A stretch of 51,200 nt of DNA, taken from positions 1 to 51,200 of the forward strand of contig JAICLZ010000026.1 of NCBI GenBank assembly GCA_025929535.1, read 5' to 3'. Position 1 is the first letter of the stretch. Every line of letters starts with the position of its first letter. Below are positions 32,283-40,848 of this stretch, piece after piece. The notes under the pieces are model-generated. The model did not search any database. It was not told the origin of the DNA and saw nothing but the letters and a program-made list of their open reading frames with translations. A program made the position numbers and the translations under genes. The DNA comes from Gemmatimonadaceae bacterium (GTDB lineage: Bacteria > Gemmatimonadota > Gemmatimonadetes > Gemmatimonadales > Gemmatimonadaceae).

Positions 32283-33413
32283 ATGGCAGACTTTTACGAC
32301 ATCCTCGAGATCGAGCGCGACGCGTCGGATGACGAGATCAAGAAAGCGTATCGCAAGCTCGCGATGCAGTATCATCCCGATCGCAACGGCGGATCCAAAC
32401 AAGCGGAAGAGCGCTTCAAGCTGATCACCGAGGCGTACGACGTGCTGCGCGACGGCAACAAGCGCGCGGTCTACGATCGGTACGGCGAAGAGGGGCTGCG
32501 CGGACGCGGAAACGCCGGCATGCACCACGTGGATCTCTCCGAAGCGCTCGGCATCTTCATGCGCGACTTCGGCGGCTTCGGCGGATTCGAGGAGATGTTC
32601 GGCGGCGGCTCGCGCGGCAATCAGCGCTCCGGCGCGGACGTCAAGATCACGATGCCGCTCACGCTCCCGGAAGTGATGATGGGCGTGGAGAAGAAGATCG
32701 TCGTGAAGCTCCTCGACCCGTGCGAGCGCTGCGAGGGCACGGGCGCGGAGCCGGGCACGAAGCCGCAGCGATGCTCGACGTGCGCGGGAAGCGGGGAGGT
32801 GCGTCGCGCGCAGCGCTCGTTCTTCGGGCAGTTCGTGAGCGTGGCACCGTGCCCCACGTGCGCGGGGCAGGGGAAGACGATCGAGATCCCGTGCAAGAAG
32901 TGCAAGGGGGAGGGACGCACGCGCACCGAACATACGATCACGGGTCCGATTCCTGCCGGCGTGGCGACGGGGCAGTACCTGATGCTCCGCGGACAGGGGA
33001 GTGTGGGGCCGCTCAATGGTCCGCGCGGCGACATTCTCGTCGCCTTCGAGGTGGAGGACGATCCACGCTTCGAGCGCGACGGCGCGGATCTCTACACCGA
33101 AGTTCTCGTGACGTACAGCCAGCTCGTGCTCGGCGCGGACGTGCAGGTACCGTACATCAGTACGACGCTCTCGCTGCGCGTGCCGTCGGGAACGCAGAGC
33201 GGTCAGGTGTTTCAGCTGCGCGGGCGCGGGCTTCCGCGCGTGAACGCGTCGGGATCGGGCGACCTGCAGGTGCGCGTGCAGCTCTGGACGCCGCAGTCGC
33301 TCACCTCCGAGCAGGAAACGCTGGTGAAGGCGCTGCGTGACGCAGAGGGTCCGCCGCCGGCGACGCGCGCGCGCGGCTTCTGGTCGCGGATGAAGGACGC
33401 GCTTGGAGCCTGA
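32283..33413 (+). CDS. dnaJ: Chaperone DnaJ
   Basis: This Hsp40 co-chaperone of 376 residues stimulates DnaK ATPase. It has an N-terminal J domain with HPD in AMQYHPDRNGG, a Gly/Phe region (GGFGGFEEMFGGGSRG), four zinc-binding repeats CERCEGTG, CSTCAGSG, CPTCAGQG and CKKCKGEG, and the C-terminal client-binding domain. It lies 25 bases after hrcA, which suggests one heat-shock transcript. Its last codons and stop lie in a 13-base tandem repeat shared with the prmA start. Confidence 0.96.
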   Translation: MADFYDILEIERDASDDEIKKAYRKLAMQYHPDRNGGSKQAEERFKLITEAYDVLRDGNKRAVYDRYGEEGLRGRGNAGMHHVDLSEALGIFMRDFGGFGGFEEMFGGGSRGNQRSGADVKITMPLTLPEVMMGVEKKIVVKLLDPCERCEGTGAEPGTKPQRCSTCAGSGEVRRAQRSFFGQFVSVAPCPTCAGQGKTIEIPCKKCKGEGRTRTEHTITGPIPAGVATGQYLMLRGQGSVGPLNGPRGDILVAFEVEDDPRFERDGADLYTEVLVTYSQLVLGADVQVPYISTTLSLRVPSGTQSGQVFQLRGRGLPRVNASGSGDLQVRVQLWTPQSLTSEQETLVKALRDAEGPPPATRARGFWSRMKDALGA

Positions 33414-33482
33414 TCGTGGAGCCTGAGCGTGGAGCCTGAGCGTGGAGCCTGAGCGTGGAGCCTGATCGTGGAGCATGACCTG
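33405..33482. repeat. 13-bp tandem repeat spanning the dnaJ stop and prmA start
   Basis: Five direct units of GGAGCCTGAKCGT run 33405-33417, 33418-33430, 33431-33443, 33444-33456 and 33457-33469, and a sixth degenerate unit covers 33470-33482. The first unit contains the dnaJ stop TGA (33411-33413). The GTG start of prmA (33468-33470) uses the end of the fifth. Each unit contains GGAG, so each could act as a ribosome-binding site; copy changes by slippage could alter spacing to prmA. Confidence 0.93.
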
Positions 33483-34310
33483 TCGCCGCGATGGGTGTCG
33501 CTGCACATCGATGCGCCCGAAGGTGCCGTGCGCGAGCGCGTTGTCGGCATGCTGGTGAATGGAGGCGCGGGTGCGGTGCAGGAGCTTGGCGCGGAACTGC
33601 TCACGCATCTGCAGGAAGGTGCGGCGCTCGATGACTTGTGCGACTCCCTCGAGCGCACCGGCGCACGCGTTCGGCAAACTGCGCTCGGGGAAGTGGACTG
33701 GAGCACGCGCTGGGTCACGCGCGTGGGGGTCCAGCGCGTCGGTCGGATAGCGGTCGCGCCGCCCTGGATGAGCGATGATGTCGCCGACGCCGAGATTCCG
33801 GTGTTGATCGAGCCCGCAATGGCCTTCGGCACGGGGGAGCACGAGACCACGCGTGGCGTGCTCGCGCTCATGCAATCGCTCGTCGAGCCCGGCGCGCTCG
33901 TCGCGGACCTCGGCGCAGGCAGTGGCGTGCTCGCGATCGCTGCGGCGAAGCTGGGAGCGGCGCGCGTGGTGGCGATAGAGATGGATCCCGACGCGATCGG
34001 CAACGCAATGGAGAACGTCGAGCGCAACGGCGTTGCGGCGCAGGTGACGGTGCTGCAGGGCGACGCGGCGGCGCTCCTGCCCCTGGTCGCGCCGGTGTCG
34101 CTCGTGCTCGCCAACATCATCTCCTCGGTCGTGATCGAGCTGTCACCGATCATGCATCGTGCGCTTCCCTCTGGCGGGAGAGCGGTGATCAGCGGCATTC
34201 TCGTGAGCGAGCGCGAGCACCTCCTGTCATCGTTGACCGTGGATGGCTGGGCTCTGGAATCCGACCTTCGCGAGGGTGAGTGGTGGAGCAGCGTGATCGT
34301 ACGGCAGTAG
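33468..34310 (+). CDS. prmA: Ribosomal protein L11 methyltransferase PrmA
   Basis: This class I SAM-dependent methyltransferase of 280 residues trimethylates ribosomal protein L11. The SAM motif is VADLGAGSGVLAIAAAKLGA, preceded by EPAMAFGTGEHETTRG, the typical PrmA loop, and followed by motif IV VLANIISSVVIELSP. The GTG start lies in a 13-base tandem repeat. rsmE starts 30 bases inside its 3' end. Confidence 0.93.
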   Translation: MEHDLSPRWVSLHIDAPEGAVRERVVGMLVNGGAGAVQELGAELLTHLQEGAALDDLCDSLERTGARVRQTALGEVDWSTRWVTRVGVQRVGRIAVAPPWMSDDVADAEIPVLIEPAMAFGTGEHETTRGVLALMQSLVEPGALVADLGAGSGVLAIAAAKLGAARVVAIEMDPDAIGNAMENVERNGVAAQVTVLQGDAAALLPLVAPVSLVLANIISSVVIELSPIMHRALPSGGRAVISGILVSEREHLLSSLTVDGWALESDLREGEWWSSVIVRQ

Positions 34311-35029
34311 CCACGTTCTTCGCGTCCGAGCCGATGGTTGGCGGCCACGTGACGACGCTCAGCGAGGGAGAGGCGCACCACGCGCGGGTGCGCCGCATCG
34401 CGATCGGCGACCGGCTGCGTCTCGTCGACGGCGCGGGCGGTGTGGGCTACGGCAATGTGGTGAAGCTGGGGAAGGCGCAGGCGATGGTGGAGGTGGACGT
34501 GCTGGACCGCGTCGAGCCGCTGCCGGTGATTCATCTGATGGTTCCCATTGCCGATCGCGATCGCATGCTCCTCGTGGGCGAGAAGGCGACGGAGCTTTCC
34601 GCCTTCAGCTGGCGGCCGGTGATGTGGCGGCGCTCGCGTGACGTGTCGCCTCGCGGCGAGGGGATGTCGTTTCAGACGCGGCTCCGCGCGCGCATGGTGG
34701 GCGCGCTCACACAATGCGGCGGCGCATGGCTTCCCGTGATCTATCCCGACGCGCCGCCGGACCGCGCGGTGGCCGCATGCCCGGCGGGCACGCGCTGGCT
34801 GCTCGACAAGGACGGAGAGCCGCTTCCAACGATGCCCGTTCATGCGCCGATCACGCTGGCGATCGGACCGGAGGGCGGACTCGAGCCGGGGGAGCGCTCG
34901 GAGCTGATGAGCGCGGGCTTCCTTCCCGTCACTCTCGCGCCGCTCACTCTTCGCTTCGATACCGCCGCGATCGCATCGCTCGGCATCGTGCGAGCCTCAC
35001 TGTCCGCCGCGGAGCGCGTACGTGCCTGA
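34280..35029 (+). CDS. rsmE: 16S rRNA m3U1498 methyltransferase RsmE
   Basis: This SPOUT-class methyltransferase of 249 residues methylates U1498 of 16S rRNA. The N-terminal PUA-like domain includes GEAHHARVRRIAIGD; the C-terminal knot contains AIGPEGGLEPGERSELM and LAPLTLRFDTAAIASL, where the usual LR-x-ETA reads LRFDTA. The start lies within prmA, so overlap is about 30 bases. The stop overlaps the HIT gene by eight bases. Confidence 0.92.
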   Translation: MVEQRDRTAVATFFASEPMVGGHVTTLSEGEAHHARVRRIAIGDRLRLVDGAGGVGYGNVVKLGKAQAMVEVDVLDRVEPLPVIHLMVPIADRDRMLLVGEKATELSAFSWRPVMWRRSRDVSPRGEGMSFQTRLRARMVGALTQCGGAWLPVIYPDAPPDRAVAACPAGTRWLLDKDGEPLPTMPVHAPITLAIGPEGGLEPGERSELMSAGFLPVTLAPLTLRFDTAAIASLGIVRASLSAAERVRA

Positions 35030-35363
35030 CGACTGCCTCTTCTGCCGCATCATCCGCGGCGAGATTCCAGCGAAGCTCGTGGCAGAGACGCCGGAGTGCG
35101 TGGCGTTCCGGGACATCGATCCGCAGGCGCCGACACACATCGTCATCGTTCCGCGCGCGCACATTCCCACGCTCTCCGACGTGAAGGATCCGCTCATCGT
35201 CGGGCAGATGACGCGGCTGGCGACCGACCTCGCGAAGAGCGAGGGCGTGGCGGACTCCGGCTTTCGCGTGGTGGTGAACACCAACGCGCACGGCGGCCAG
35301 ACGGTCTATCACCTGCACATGCACCTGCTGGGCGGGCGGCGCATGGGGTGGCCGCCCGGCTGA
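35022..35363 (+). CDS. HIT-family nucleotide-binding hydrolase (HinT-like)
   Basis: This 113-residue histidine-triad protein has CLFCRIIRGEIP at the N terminus (with two Cys that may bind zinc), the core PTHIVIVPRAHIPTLSD, and the catalytic triad YHLHMHLLGGRRM at the C terminus. HinT enzymes hydrolyse nucleoside phosphoramidates and aminoacyl-adenylates. The GTG start overlaps the rsmE stop by eight bases. A similar HIT-yqeY order is frequent in bacteria. Confidence 0.94.
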   Translation: MPDDCLFCRIIRGEIPAKLVAETPECVAFRDIDPQAPTHIVIVPRAHIPTLSDVKDPLIVGQMTRLATDLAKSEGVADSGFRVVVNTNAHGGQTVYHLHMHLLGGRRMGWPPG

Positions 35364-35367
35364 GCGC

Positions 35368-35397
35368 AGCGCGCGGCCGCCTCAGCGCGCGGCCGCC
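35368..35397. repeat. Direct repeat between HIT and yqeY
   Basis: AGCGCGCGGCCGCC occurs at 35368-35381 and again at 35384-35397, a 16-base period. Both contain the GCGGCCGC palindrome. The tract lies in the 56-base gap before yqeY. Confidence 0.75.
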
Positions 35398-35419
35398 GCG
35401 TTTGGAGTTAGTTTTAGAC

Positions 35420-35893
35420 ATGACCAGCACTTCCAGCGGAGCGCCCGGCGTGTCCGGGCTGCAGAGCAGGATTCAGAACGATCTGAACGCGGCGCGCAAG
35501 GCACAGGACAAGAACGCGGTTCTGCTGCTGGGAACCATTCTCGCGGACATCAAGAACCGGCGCATCGAGGAAAAGCGCGAGCTGACCGATGCGGAGGTGA
35601 ACGAGGTGCTCCGCAAGGGCATCAAGAAGCGGCGCGAGTCGATCGAGATGTACGACAAGGCGGCACGTGCCGATCTCGCCGATCGCGAGCGTGCCGAAGT
35701 GACGGCGCTCGAGGCCTATCTACCGGCCAACGTGAGCGACGATGAGATTCGCGCGGCGATTCGGAAAGTGATTGCGGAAGGCGCCACGAACATCGGCGGC
35801 GTGATGGGAAAGGTGAATCCGATGTTCAAGGGGCGCGCGGAAGGCGCGACCATCAGCCGGATCGCGAAAGAGGAGTTGAGCAGCCCCCGTTGA
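35420..35893 (+). CDS. yqeY: GatB/YqeY domain protein
   Basis: This 157-residue helical protein is homologous to the tail domain of the GatB amidotransferase subunit. It contains RIQNDLNAARKAQDKN, ADIKNRRIEEKRELTDAE and the C-terminal NIGGVMGKVNPMFKGRAEG. Its function may be tRNA-related, but is poorly established. The ATG at 35420 is chosen; the frame's upstream extension covers the HIT gene. mutS2 follows 27 bases later. Confidence 0.92.
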   Translation: MTSTSSGAPGVSGLQSRIQNDLNAARKAQDKNAVLLLGTILADIKNRRIEEKRELTDAEVNEVLRKGIKKRRESIEMYDKAARADLADRERAEVTALEAYLPANVSDDEIRAAIRKVIAEGATNIGGVMGKVNPMFKGRAEGATISRIAKEELSSPR

Positions 35894-35920
35894 GCTCAAA
35901 CCGCTGTGCATGGCGTTCGC

Positions 35921-38299
35921 ATGAATAGACACGCGCTCGGTGTTCTGGAGTATTCGCGCGTGCTCGACGTTCTCGCCGATCGCGCGACGTCGGCGCTGGG
36001 CGCGGCGCGCATCCGCGCCCTCGAGCCGCGGCGCGACATTGACTGGATGGAGACGGAGCAGCGGCGCGTCATCGCCATGCGCGCACTCCTGAGCTCCGAG
36101 AACGGCTGGCACCCCGAGCCGATCCCAGACCTTTCGGTCTCCCTCGCCCGTCTTCGCGCAATCGGCAGCTCGTGGACGGGCGAGGAGCTCGGGCGCGGCG
36201 CGCAGTTGCTGCGATCATCCCGCCGTACGAAGGAAGCACTGGGCGGCACTGGAACGATCGCCGTCGTGAGCGCCGTGCTGCATCCGTTCGTGCAGCCGCT
36301 CGTTGTGGCGAAGCGCATGGAGGATGAGATCGACCACGCCATCGATTCCGACGGCACGATGCGCGACGAAGCGTCCGGAGCACTGCGCCGGTTGCGGCGC
36401 GAGTTGCGGGGCGCCCAGGGCGAGCTCGTGCAGCTGCTCGAGCGCGCGATGGCGAAGCTCGAGCCGCATCAGCGCGTTGCCGACATGTCGGTGACGGTGC
36501 GAAACGGACGCTACGTGATTCCCGTCCGCCGCGAAGGGCGCGCGGCGATCGGCGGGATCGTGCACGATGAGTCCGCGACGCGCGGCACCGTGTTCGTCGA
36601 GCCGCCGGCCGCGATCGAGTTCGGGAATCGCATTCGCGCGCTCGAGGCCGAGGAGCGGGAAGAGGTCGAACGCATTCTCGCTGCGCTCACCGAATCGATC
36701 CGCCCGTTGCGCGACGACATGCTCGCGTCGCTCGAGGCGCTCGTCGCGCTCGACGTGCTCCATGCGCGCGCGCGCTTCGCGAAGGAGCTCGGGTGCGCAC
36801 CGGCGGATTTCGTGCCGGCGCAGGAAGGCTTTTCACTTCGCGATGCACGGCATCCGCTGCTGCTCGCGCGCGGCGGCACGGTGGTGCCGTTCGATCTCGA
36901 GATGTCCGCGAGCGAACGCACACTGCTGCTCTCGGGGCCGAACACCGGCGGCAAGACGGTGCTGCTCAAGGCCGTCGGTCTCATCTCGGCGCTCGCGCAG
37001 TCGGGAATCCCCGCGCCCGTCGGCGCGGAGAGCCGCATTCCGATCTTCGACGACTGCTTCGCCGACATCGGCGACGAGCAGTCGATCCAGGCGAGCCTCT
37101 CCACCTTCAGCGCGCATCTGCGGAACCTGGGCGAGATTCTCGCAAACGCTTCGGCCGAGAGCCTGGTGCTCATCGACGAGCTCGGCTCCGGTACCGATCC
37201 GGCGGAGGGCGCGGCGCTCGGCGCCGCCATTCTCGACGCGCTCACGTCACGCGGGGTTTTCACGATCGCGACCACGCATCTGGGCGCGTTGAAGCTGCTC
37301 GCGACGGAAAACGCCGGTGTGGTGAACGGATCCCTCCAGTTCGATTCGGTGGCGCTCGCGCCGACGTACCGGCTGATCAAGGGAATTCCGGGGCGCTCGT
37401 ACGGGCTGAGCATCGCGCGGCGGCTGCAGCTTCCCGAGAATGTTCTCGAGCGCGCGGAATCGAGATTGTCCACCGGCGAGCGCGATGTCGCGGCACTGCT
37501 TGGCGATCTTCAGACGCGCGAGGCGAAGCTGGCCGAGCGGGAGGCGAAGGTGGAGTTCGATGCCTCGCGTGCGTCGGCGCGTCTCGCGCGGATAGAGGAG
37601 CGCGACCTGTCGTTGCGCGAGGCGGAACGGTCGCTCGAGCGGCGCGCGCGCGAGGATGCGCGGCGACTGCTGCTCGAAGGCCGCGCCGAGATCGAGCGCA
37701 CGGTGCGCGAGCTGCGCGAGCAGGGCATGGCATCCACGGCGCGCGATGCTCGCCGGCGCGTAGAGGAGCTCGCGGCCGCGCACGCGGCCGAGATCGAGCG
37801 CCTCGAGCGGGAGGATCGTCCCGCGCGTCGGGTTGCGACTGCGACCGGCGGCGTGATGGCGGTAGGCGACATGGTGGAGCTGGAGACGCTCGACGGACGC
37901 ACGGGGCAGATCGTCGAGCTGCGCGACGGTCAGGCGATCGTCGCCGTGGGCGCGCTCAAGATGACCGTGCCCGTGTCGTCACTCTCCACTATCTCCCGCG
38001 CGGCCGAGCGTGTGGCGGCGCGAACGGAGACCTACGCGGCGCTTCCCGAAGTCGACGTGTCGACCGAGATCGACGTGCGCGGGATGCGCGTGGACGAGAT
38101 GGAGCTCGCCGTCCAGCGCGCGCTCGACGCGGCGATTGGCGCCGATCTCCGCGTGATGCGCATCATCCACGGGAAGGGAACGGGCGCGCTGCGCGAGCGC
38201 GTGGACGAGCTGCTGCGCGCCGATCGCCGCGTGCGCGAGCATCGCGTGGGCGCGTGGAACGAGGGCGGCACCGGCGTGACGATCGCGGAGCTCATCTGA
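35921..38299 (+). CDS. mutS2: Endonuclease/ribosome-rescue ATPase MutS2
   Basis: This 792-residue MutS-family ATPase acts in recombination suppression or, as shown in Bacillus, rescue of collided ribosomes. The lever/core domains fill the first ~300 residues, the ATPase has Walker A GPNTGGKT and Walker B LVLIDELGSGTDP, a long Arg/Glu-rich coiled coil follows (about 510-640), and a C-terminal Smr nuclease domain contains DVRGMRVDEMELAV and IIHGKGTGALRERV. The ATG at 35921 is preferred to a GTG at 35906. dnaG overlaps the stop by one base (TGATG). Confidence 0.95.
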   Translation: MNRHALGVLEYSRVLDVLADRATSALGAARIRALEPRRDIDWMETEQRRVIAMRALLSSENGWHPEPIPDLSVSLARLRAIGSSWTGEELGRGAQLLRSSRRTKEALGGTGTIAVVSAVLHPFVQPLVVAKRMEDEIDHAIDSDGTMRDEASGALRRLRRELRGAQGELVQLLERAMAKLEPHQRVADMSVTVRNGRYVIPVRREGRAAIGGIVHDESATRGTVFVEPPAAIEFGNRIRALEAEEREEVERILAALTESIRPLRDDMLASLEALVALDVLHARARFAKELGCAPADFVPAQEGFSLRDARHPLLLARGGTVVPFDLEMSASERTLLLSGPNTGGKTVLLKAVGLISALAQSGIPAPVGAESRIPIFDDCFADIGDEQSIQASLSTFSAHLRNLGEILANASAESLVLIDELGSGTDPAEGAALGAAILDALTSRGVFTIATTHLGALKLLATENAGVVNGSLQFDSVALAPTYRLIKGIPGRSYGLSIARRLQLPENVLERAESRLSTGERDVAALLGDLQTREAKLAEREAKVEFDASRASARLARIEERDLSLREAERSLERRAREDARRLLLEGRAEIERTVRELREQGMASTARDARRRVEELAAAHAAEIERLEREDRPARRVATATGGVMAVGDMVELETLDGRTGQIVELRDGQAIVAVGALKMTVPVSSLSTISRAAERVAARTETYAALPEVDVSTEIDVRGMRVDEMELAVQRALDAAIGADLRVMRIIHGKGTGALRERVDELLRADRRVREHRVGAWNEGGTGVTIAELI

Positions 38300-40131
38300 T
38301 GATCACCGACGAATCCGTCGAGCGCGTGCGGGAGGGCGCGGACATCGTGCAGATCATCAGCGAGCACGTCAAGCTCAAACGCGTGGGCAACAGCTATCGC
38401 GGACCGTGTCCGTTCCACCAGGGCACCGGCCCGAACTTCTCGGTCGTGCCGTCGAAGAAGCTCTACCACTGCTTCGTGTGTCACGAATCGGGCGACGTGT
38501 TCACGTATCTGCAGAAGCGCCTCGGGATGGAGTTTCCCGACGCGATCCGCTACGTCGCGCATCGCTCGGGAATAGTCATCGAGGAAGTGCAGCGTCGCGC
38601 CGATGCGCGCGATCCGCGGCAGCCGCTCTGGGACGTGAACGCGATGGTCGCGGACTGGTTTCGCACCCAGCTCTGGGACGAGAGCACTGGCGACGAGGCG
38701 CGCAACTATCTCGGCTTCCGGCGCATCTCGCGCGATGTCGCCGACCGCTTCGGGCTGGGCTTCGCACCGCGTGACCCGGATGCGATGCGCGCGCATCTCG
38801 TGGCGCTCGGTGTGAGCGAGGACACGCTGATCGAAGCCGGACTCCTCGTGAAGCGTGACGACAGCGAGGAGCTGAAGCCGCGCTTTCGCAATCGCCTGAT
38901 CTTCCCGATTCTCGATCAGTCGGGGAACTGCACCGGATTCGGCGGCCGCCTGCTCGGCCCCGGCGAGCCAAAGTATCTCAACTCCGCGGAGTCGCCCGTC
39001 TACTCGAAGGGCAAGCTGCTGTACGGGCTCCACATGGCCAAGCACGCCATTCGCCGCGAAGGTCGCGTGATGATCGTCGAGGGCTATTTCGACGTCGTGC
39101 GTCTCGTGTCGGCAGGATTCGAATGGGTGGTCGCACCACTCGGCACCGCGCTCACCGAGGATCAGGCTGCGATGCTTCCGCGGTATGCCAGGCAGGCATT
39201 TCTGCTCTACGACAACGACATGGCGGGGCTCAAGGCGACCTTCAAGTCCGGCGATCAGCTGCTCCGGCAGCAGATGTCGGTGCTGGTGGTGACGCTCCCG
39301 GAAGGCGAGGACCCCGACAGCTTCGTCGACAAGTACGGCGGCGAGAAGCTCACCGAGCAGCTGTCAGGGGCAGTGGACATCTTCGAGCGCAAGCTCAATG
39401 AGCTCGAGCGAAACGGCTACTTCGCCGACCTGCACCGCAAGCGCGTCGCAATAGACAAGCTACTGCCCACCCTCCGGGCCACCGCTGACAGCGTGACCCG
39501 CGAGATCTACCTGGCGCGCGCGAGCGAAGTGTCTGGCGTGAGCCGGGAGGTGCTGGAGCGGGAGATCACGCAGATGTCACCTCGGGTGACCGCCTCGCAG
39601 TCCGCGCGTCCGCCCGCACCTCCTCCAACAGAGAATTCGACCATCGTGGAGCGCCGCATGGCGGAGCGCAGGCGCGCTCCAAAGCCTGTGCCCGGCATCG
39701 AACGCTCGTTCGTTCGTATACTTCTACACGATCGGTCGCACGTAGAGCAGGTTGCGGAGCACATCGGGCCCGAAGAATTGCGCGATCCGGCCCTTCGGGA
39801 CATCTATCGCGCACTGCTCGCGGTTGCTCCGGATGAGTCGCTCGAAGCGGTGGCCTCACGGCTCGAGCCGGAGAGCGAGGAAGTCTTTGCGGAGCTGCAG
39901 CGCGAGCCGATCGGGGAAGGCGAAGAGGTGCAGCGCACGCTGGCCGGAAGCATCGCGCGAATCCGGCGAACGGCGGTGCAGCGAAAGATGGACGAGCTCA
40001 CGCGGGCGATTCGCATCGCCACGCCATCTGAACAGGATGTGTTGATATCTGAGAAACGCCGGTTGATGGATGATCTCGCGGCACTTGGTGGCGGATCGTT
40101 CAAGAGCTTCGACCGCGCCCGACAATCGTGA
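38299..40131 (+). CDS. dnaG: DNA primase DnaG
   Basis: This primase of 610 residues makes RNA primers for replication. The CHC2 zinc finger is CPFHQGTGPNF, then HCFVCHESGD, which differs from the common EKTPSF. The catalytic core has the TOPRIM motif VEGYFDVV and LYDNDMAGL. The C-terminal helicase-binding domain follows a Pro-rich linker (PPAPPPTENS). The ATG shares one base with the mutS2 stop. The frame runs open for another 500 codons upstream, but that part is a shadow of mutS2. Confidence 0.95.
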   Translation: MITDESVERVREGADIVQIISEHVKLKRVGNSYRGPCPFHQGTGPNFSVVPSKKLYHCFVCHESGDVFTYLQKRLGMEFPDAIRYVAHRSGIVIEEVQRRADARDPRQPLWDVNAMVADWFRTQLWDESTGDEARNYLGFRRISRDVADRFGLGFAPRDPDAMRAHLVALGVSEDTLIEAGLLVKRDDSEELKPRFRNRLIFPILDQSGNCTGFGGRLLGPGEPKYLNSAESPVYSKGKLLYGLHMAKHAIRREGRVMIVEGYFDVVRLVSAGFEWVVAPLGTALTEDQAAMLPRYARQAFLLYDNDMAGLKATFKSGDQLLRQQMSVLVVTLPEGEDPDSFVDKYGGEKLTEQLSGAVDIFERKLNELERNGYFADLHRKRVAIDKLLPTLRATADSVTREIYLARASEVSGVSREVLEREITQMSPRVTASQSARPPAPPPTENSTIVERRMAERRRAPKPVPGIERSFVRILLHDRSHVEQVAEHIGPEELRDPALRDIYRALLAVAPDESLEAVASRLEPESEEVFAELQREPIGEGEEVQRTLAGSIARIRRTAVQRKMDELTRAIRIATPSEQDVLISEKRRLMDDLAALGGGSFKSFDRARQS

Positions 40132-40140
40132 GGAGGGGAA

Positions 40141-40845
40141 GTGAGTCCTGACCTGGAAGCGGTATTGGCCCTGCAAGCGGAAGACACGATCGTCGCGCAG
40201 CTGAACGGCAAGCTGCGAGCGATCGATGCAAAGCTGAAGGCGCTCGACGGAGAACGTGCGCAGCTCGAGGAGTCGCTGGCGCGAGCGCGATCGACCGCGG
40301 AGCAGGAGGAGAAGAAACGACGCGAGCTCGCGATCAAGGTCGAGGATCACAAGGCGATGCAGGAGCGCAATCTCGCCACTCTCGACGTCGTGCGAAAACC
40401 GAAGGAAGCCACCGCGGCGATGGCCCAGGTGGACATGCTCAAGAAGGTGTTGACGCAGGAAGAGTCCGAGCTGCATTCGCTGTCGCTCCGCGTGCACGAC
40501 GTCCACCATGCGATCGACGGACAGCAGAAGGCGCTCGACGAGCTCGATGCGCGCCAGCAGGAGCAGCGCGCGGCGCACGCGGCGGAGCGGGCCGGCATCG
40601 AAGCGGAGCTGGCGAAGGCAAAGAGCGTTCGCAACGAGCGCGCCGCACACGTGCCCAAGAGCATTCTCCTCAAGTACGAGCGCATCCTGAGCCGCAACAC
40701 CTCGAACGTGCTCTATCCGCTGCGCGGGCAGGCCTGCGGTCGCTGCGACACGGCGATTCCGATGCAGCGCAGGAACGCGATCGCGGCCGGGCGCGCGATC
40801 GATGTCTGCGAAGCGTGCGGAGTGCTTCTGTACGCGGCAGGATGA
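40141..40845 (+). CDS. Coiled-coil protein with C4 zinc ribbon (zf-RING_7 family)
   Basis: This 234-residue protein has two long coiled-coil helices (about 5-165, Glu/Lys/Ala rich) and a C-terminal zinc ribbon with CGRC and CEAC. Families like this are widespread in bacteria, and are thought to be regulatory or nucleic-acid associated; in Chlamydia a relative (CdsZ) works with type III secretion. The exact role here is unknown. The GTG start lies 9 bases after dnaG, with GAGGGGA (40132-40138) as ribosome-binding site. recJ begins three bases after it. Confidence 0.87.
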   Translation: MSPDLEAVLALQAEDTIVAQLNGKLRAIDAKLKALDGERAQLEESLARARSTAEQEEKKRRELAIKVEDHKAMQERNLATLDVVRKPKEATAAMAQVDMLKKVLTQEESELHSLSLRVHDVHHAIDGQQKALDELDARQQEQRAAHAAERAGIEAELAKAKSVRNERAAHVPKSILLKYERILSRNTSNVLYPLRGQACGRCDTAIPMQRRNAIAAGRAIDVCEACGVLLYAAG

Positions 40846-40848
40846 TGG

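Noticed and set aside
33405..33482. CRISPR array
   Set aside because: Units are 13 bases with no spacers; no array with repeat-spacer periodicity or cas genes is seen anywhere in the window.
36793..38298. Upstream 502 codons of the open dnaG frame
   Set aside because: Lies in another frame of mutS2 and has an Arg/Ala-rich shadow composition; DnaG homology starts at 38299.
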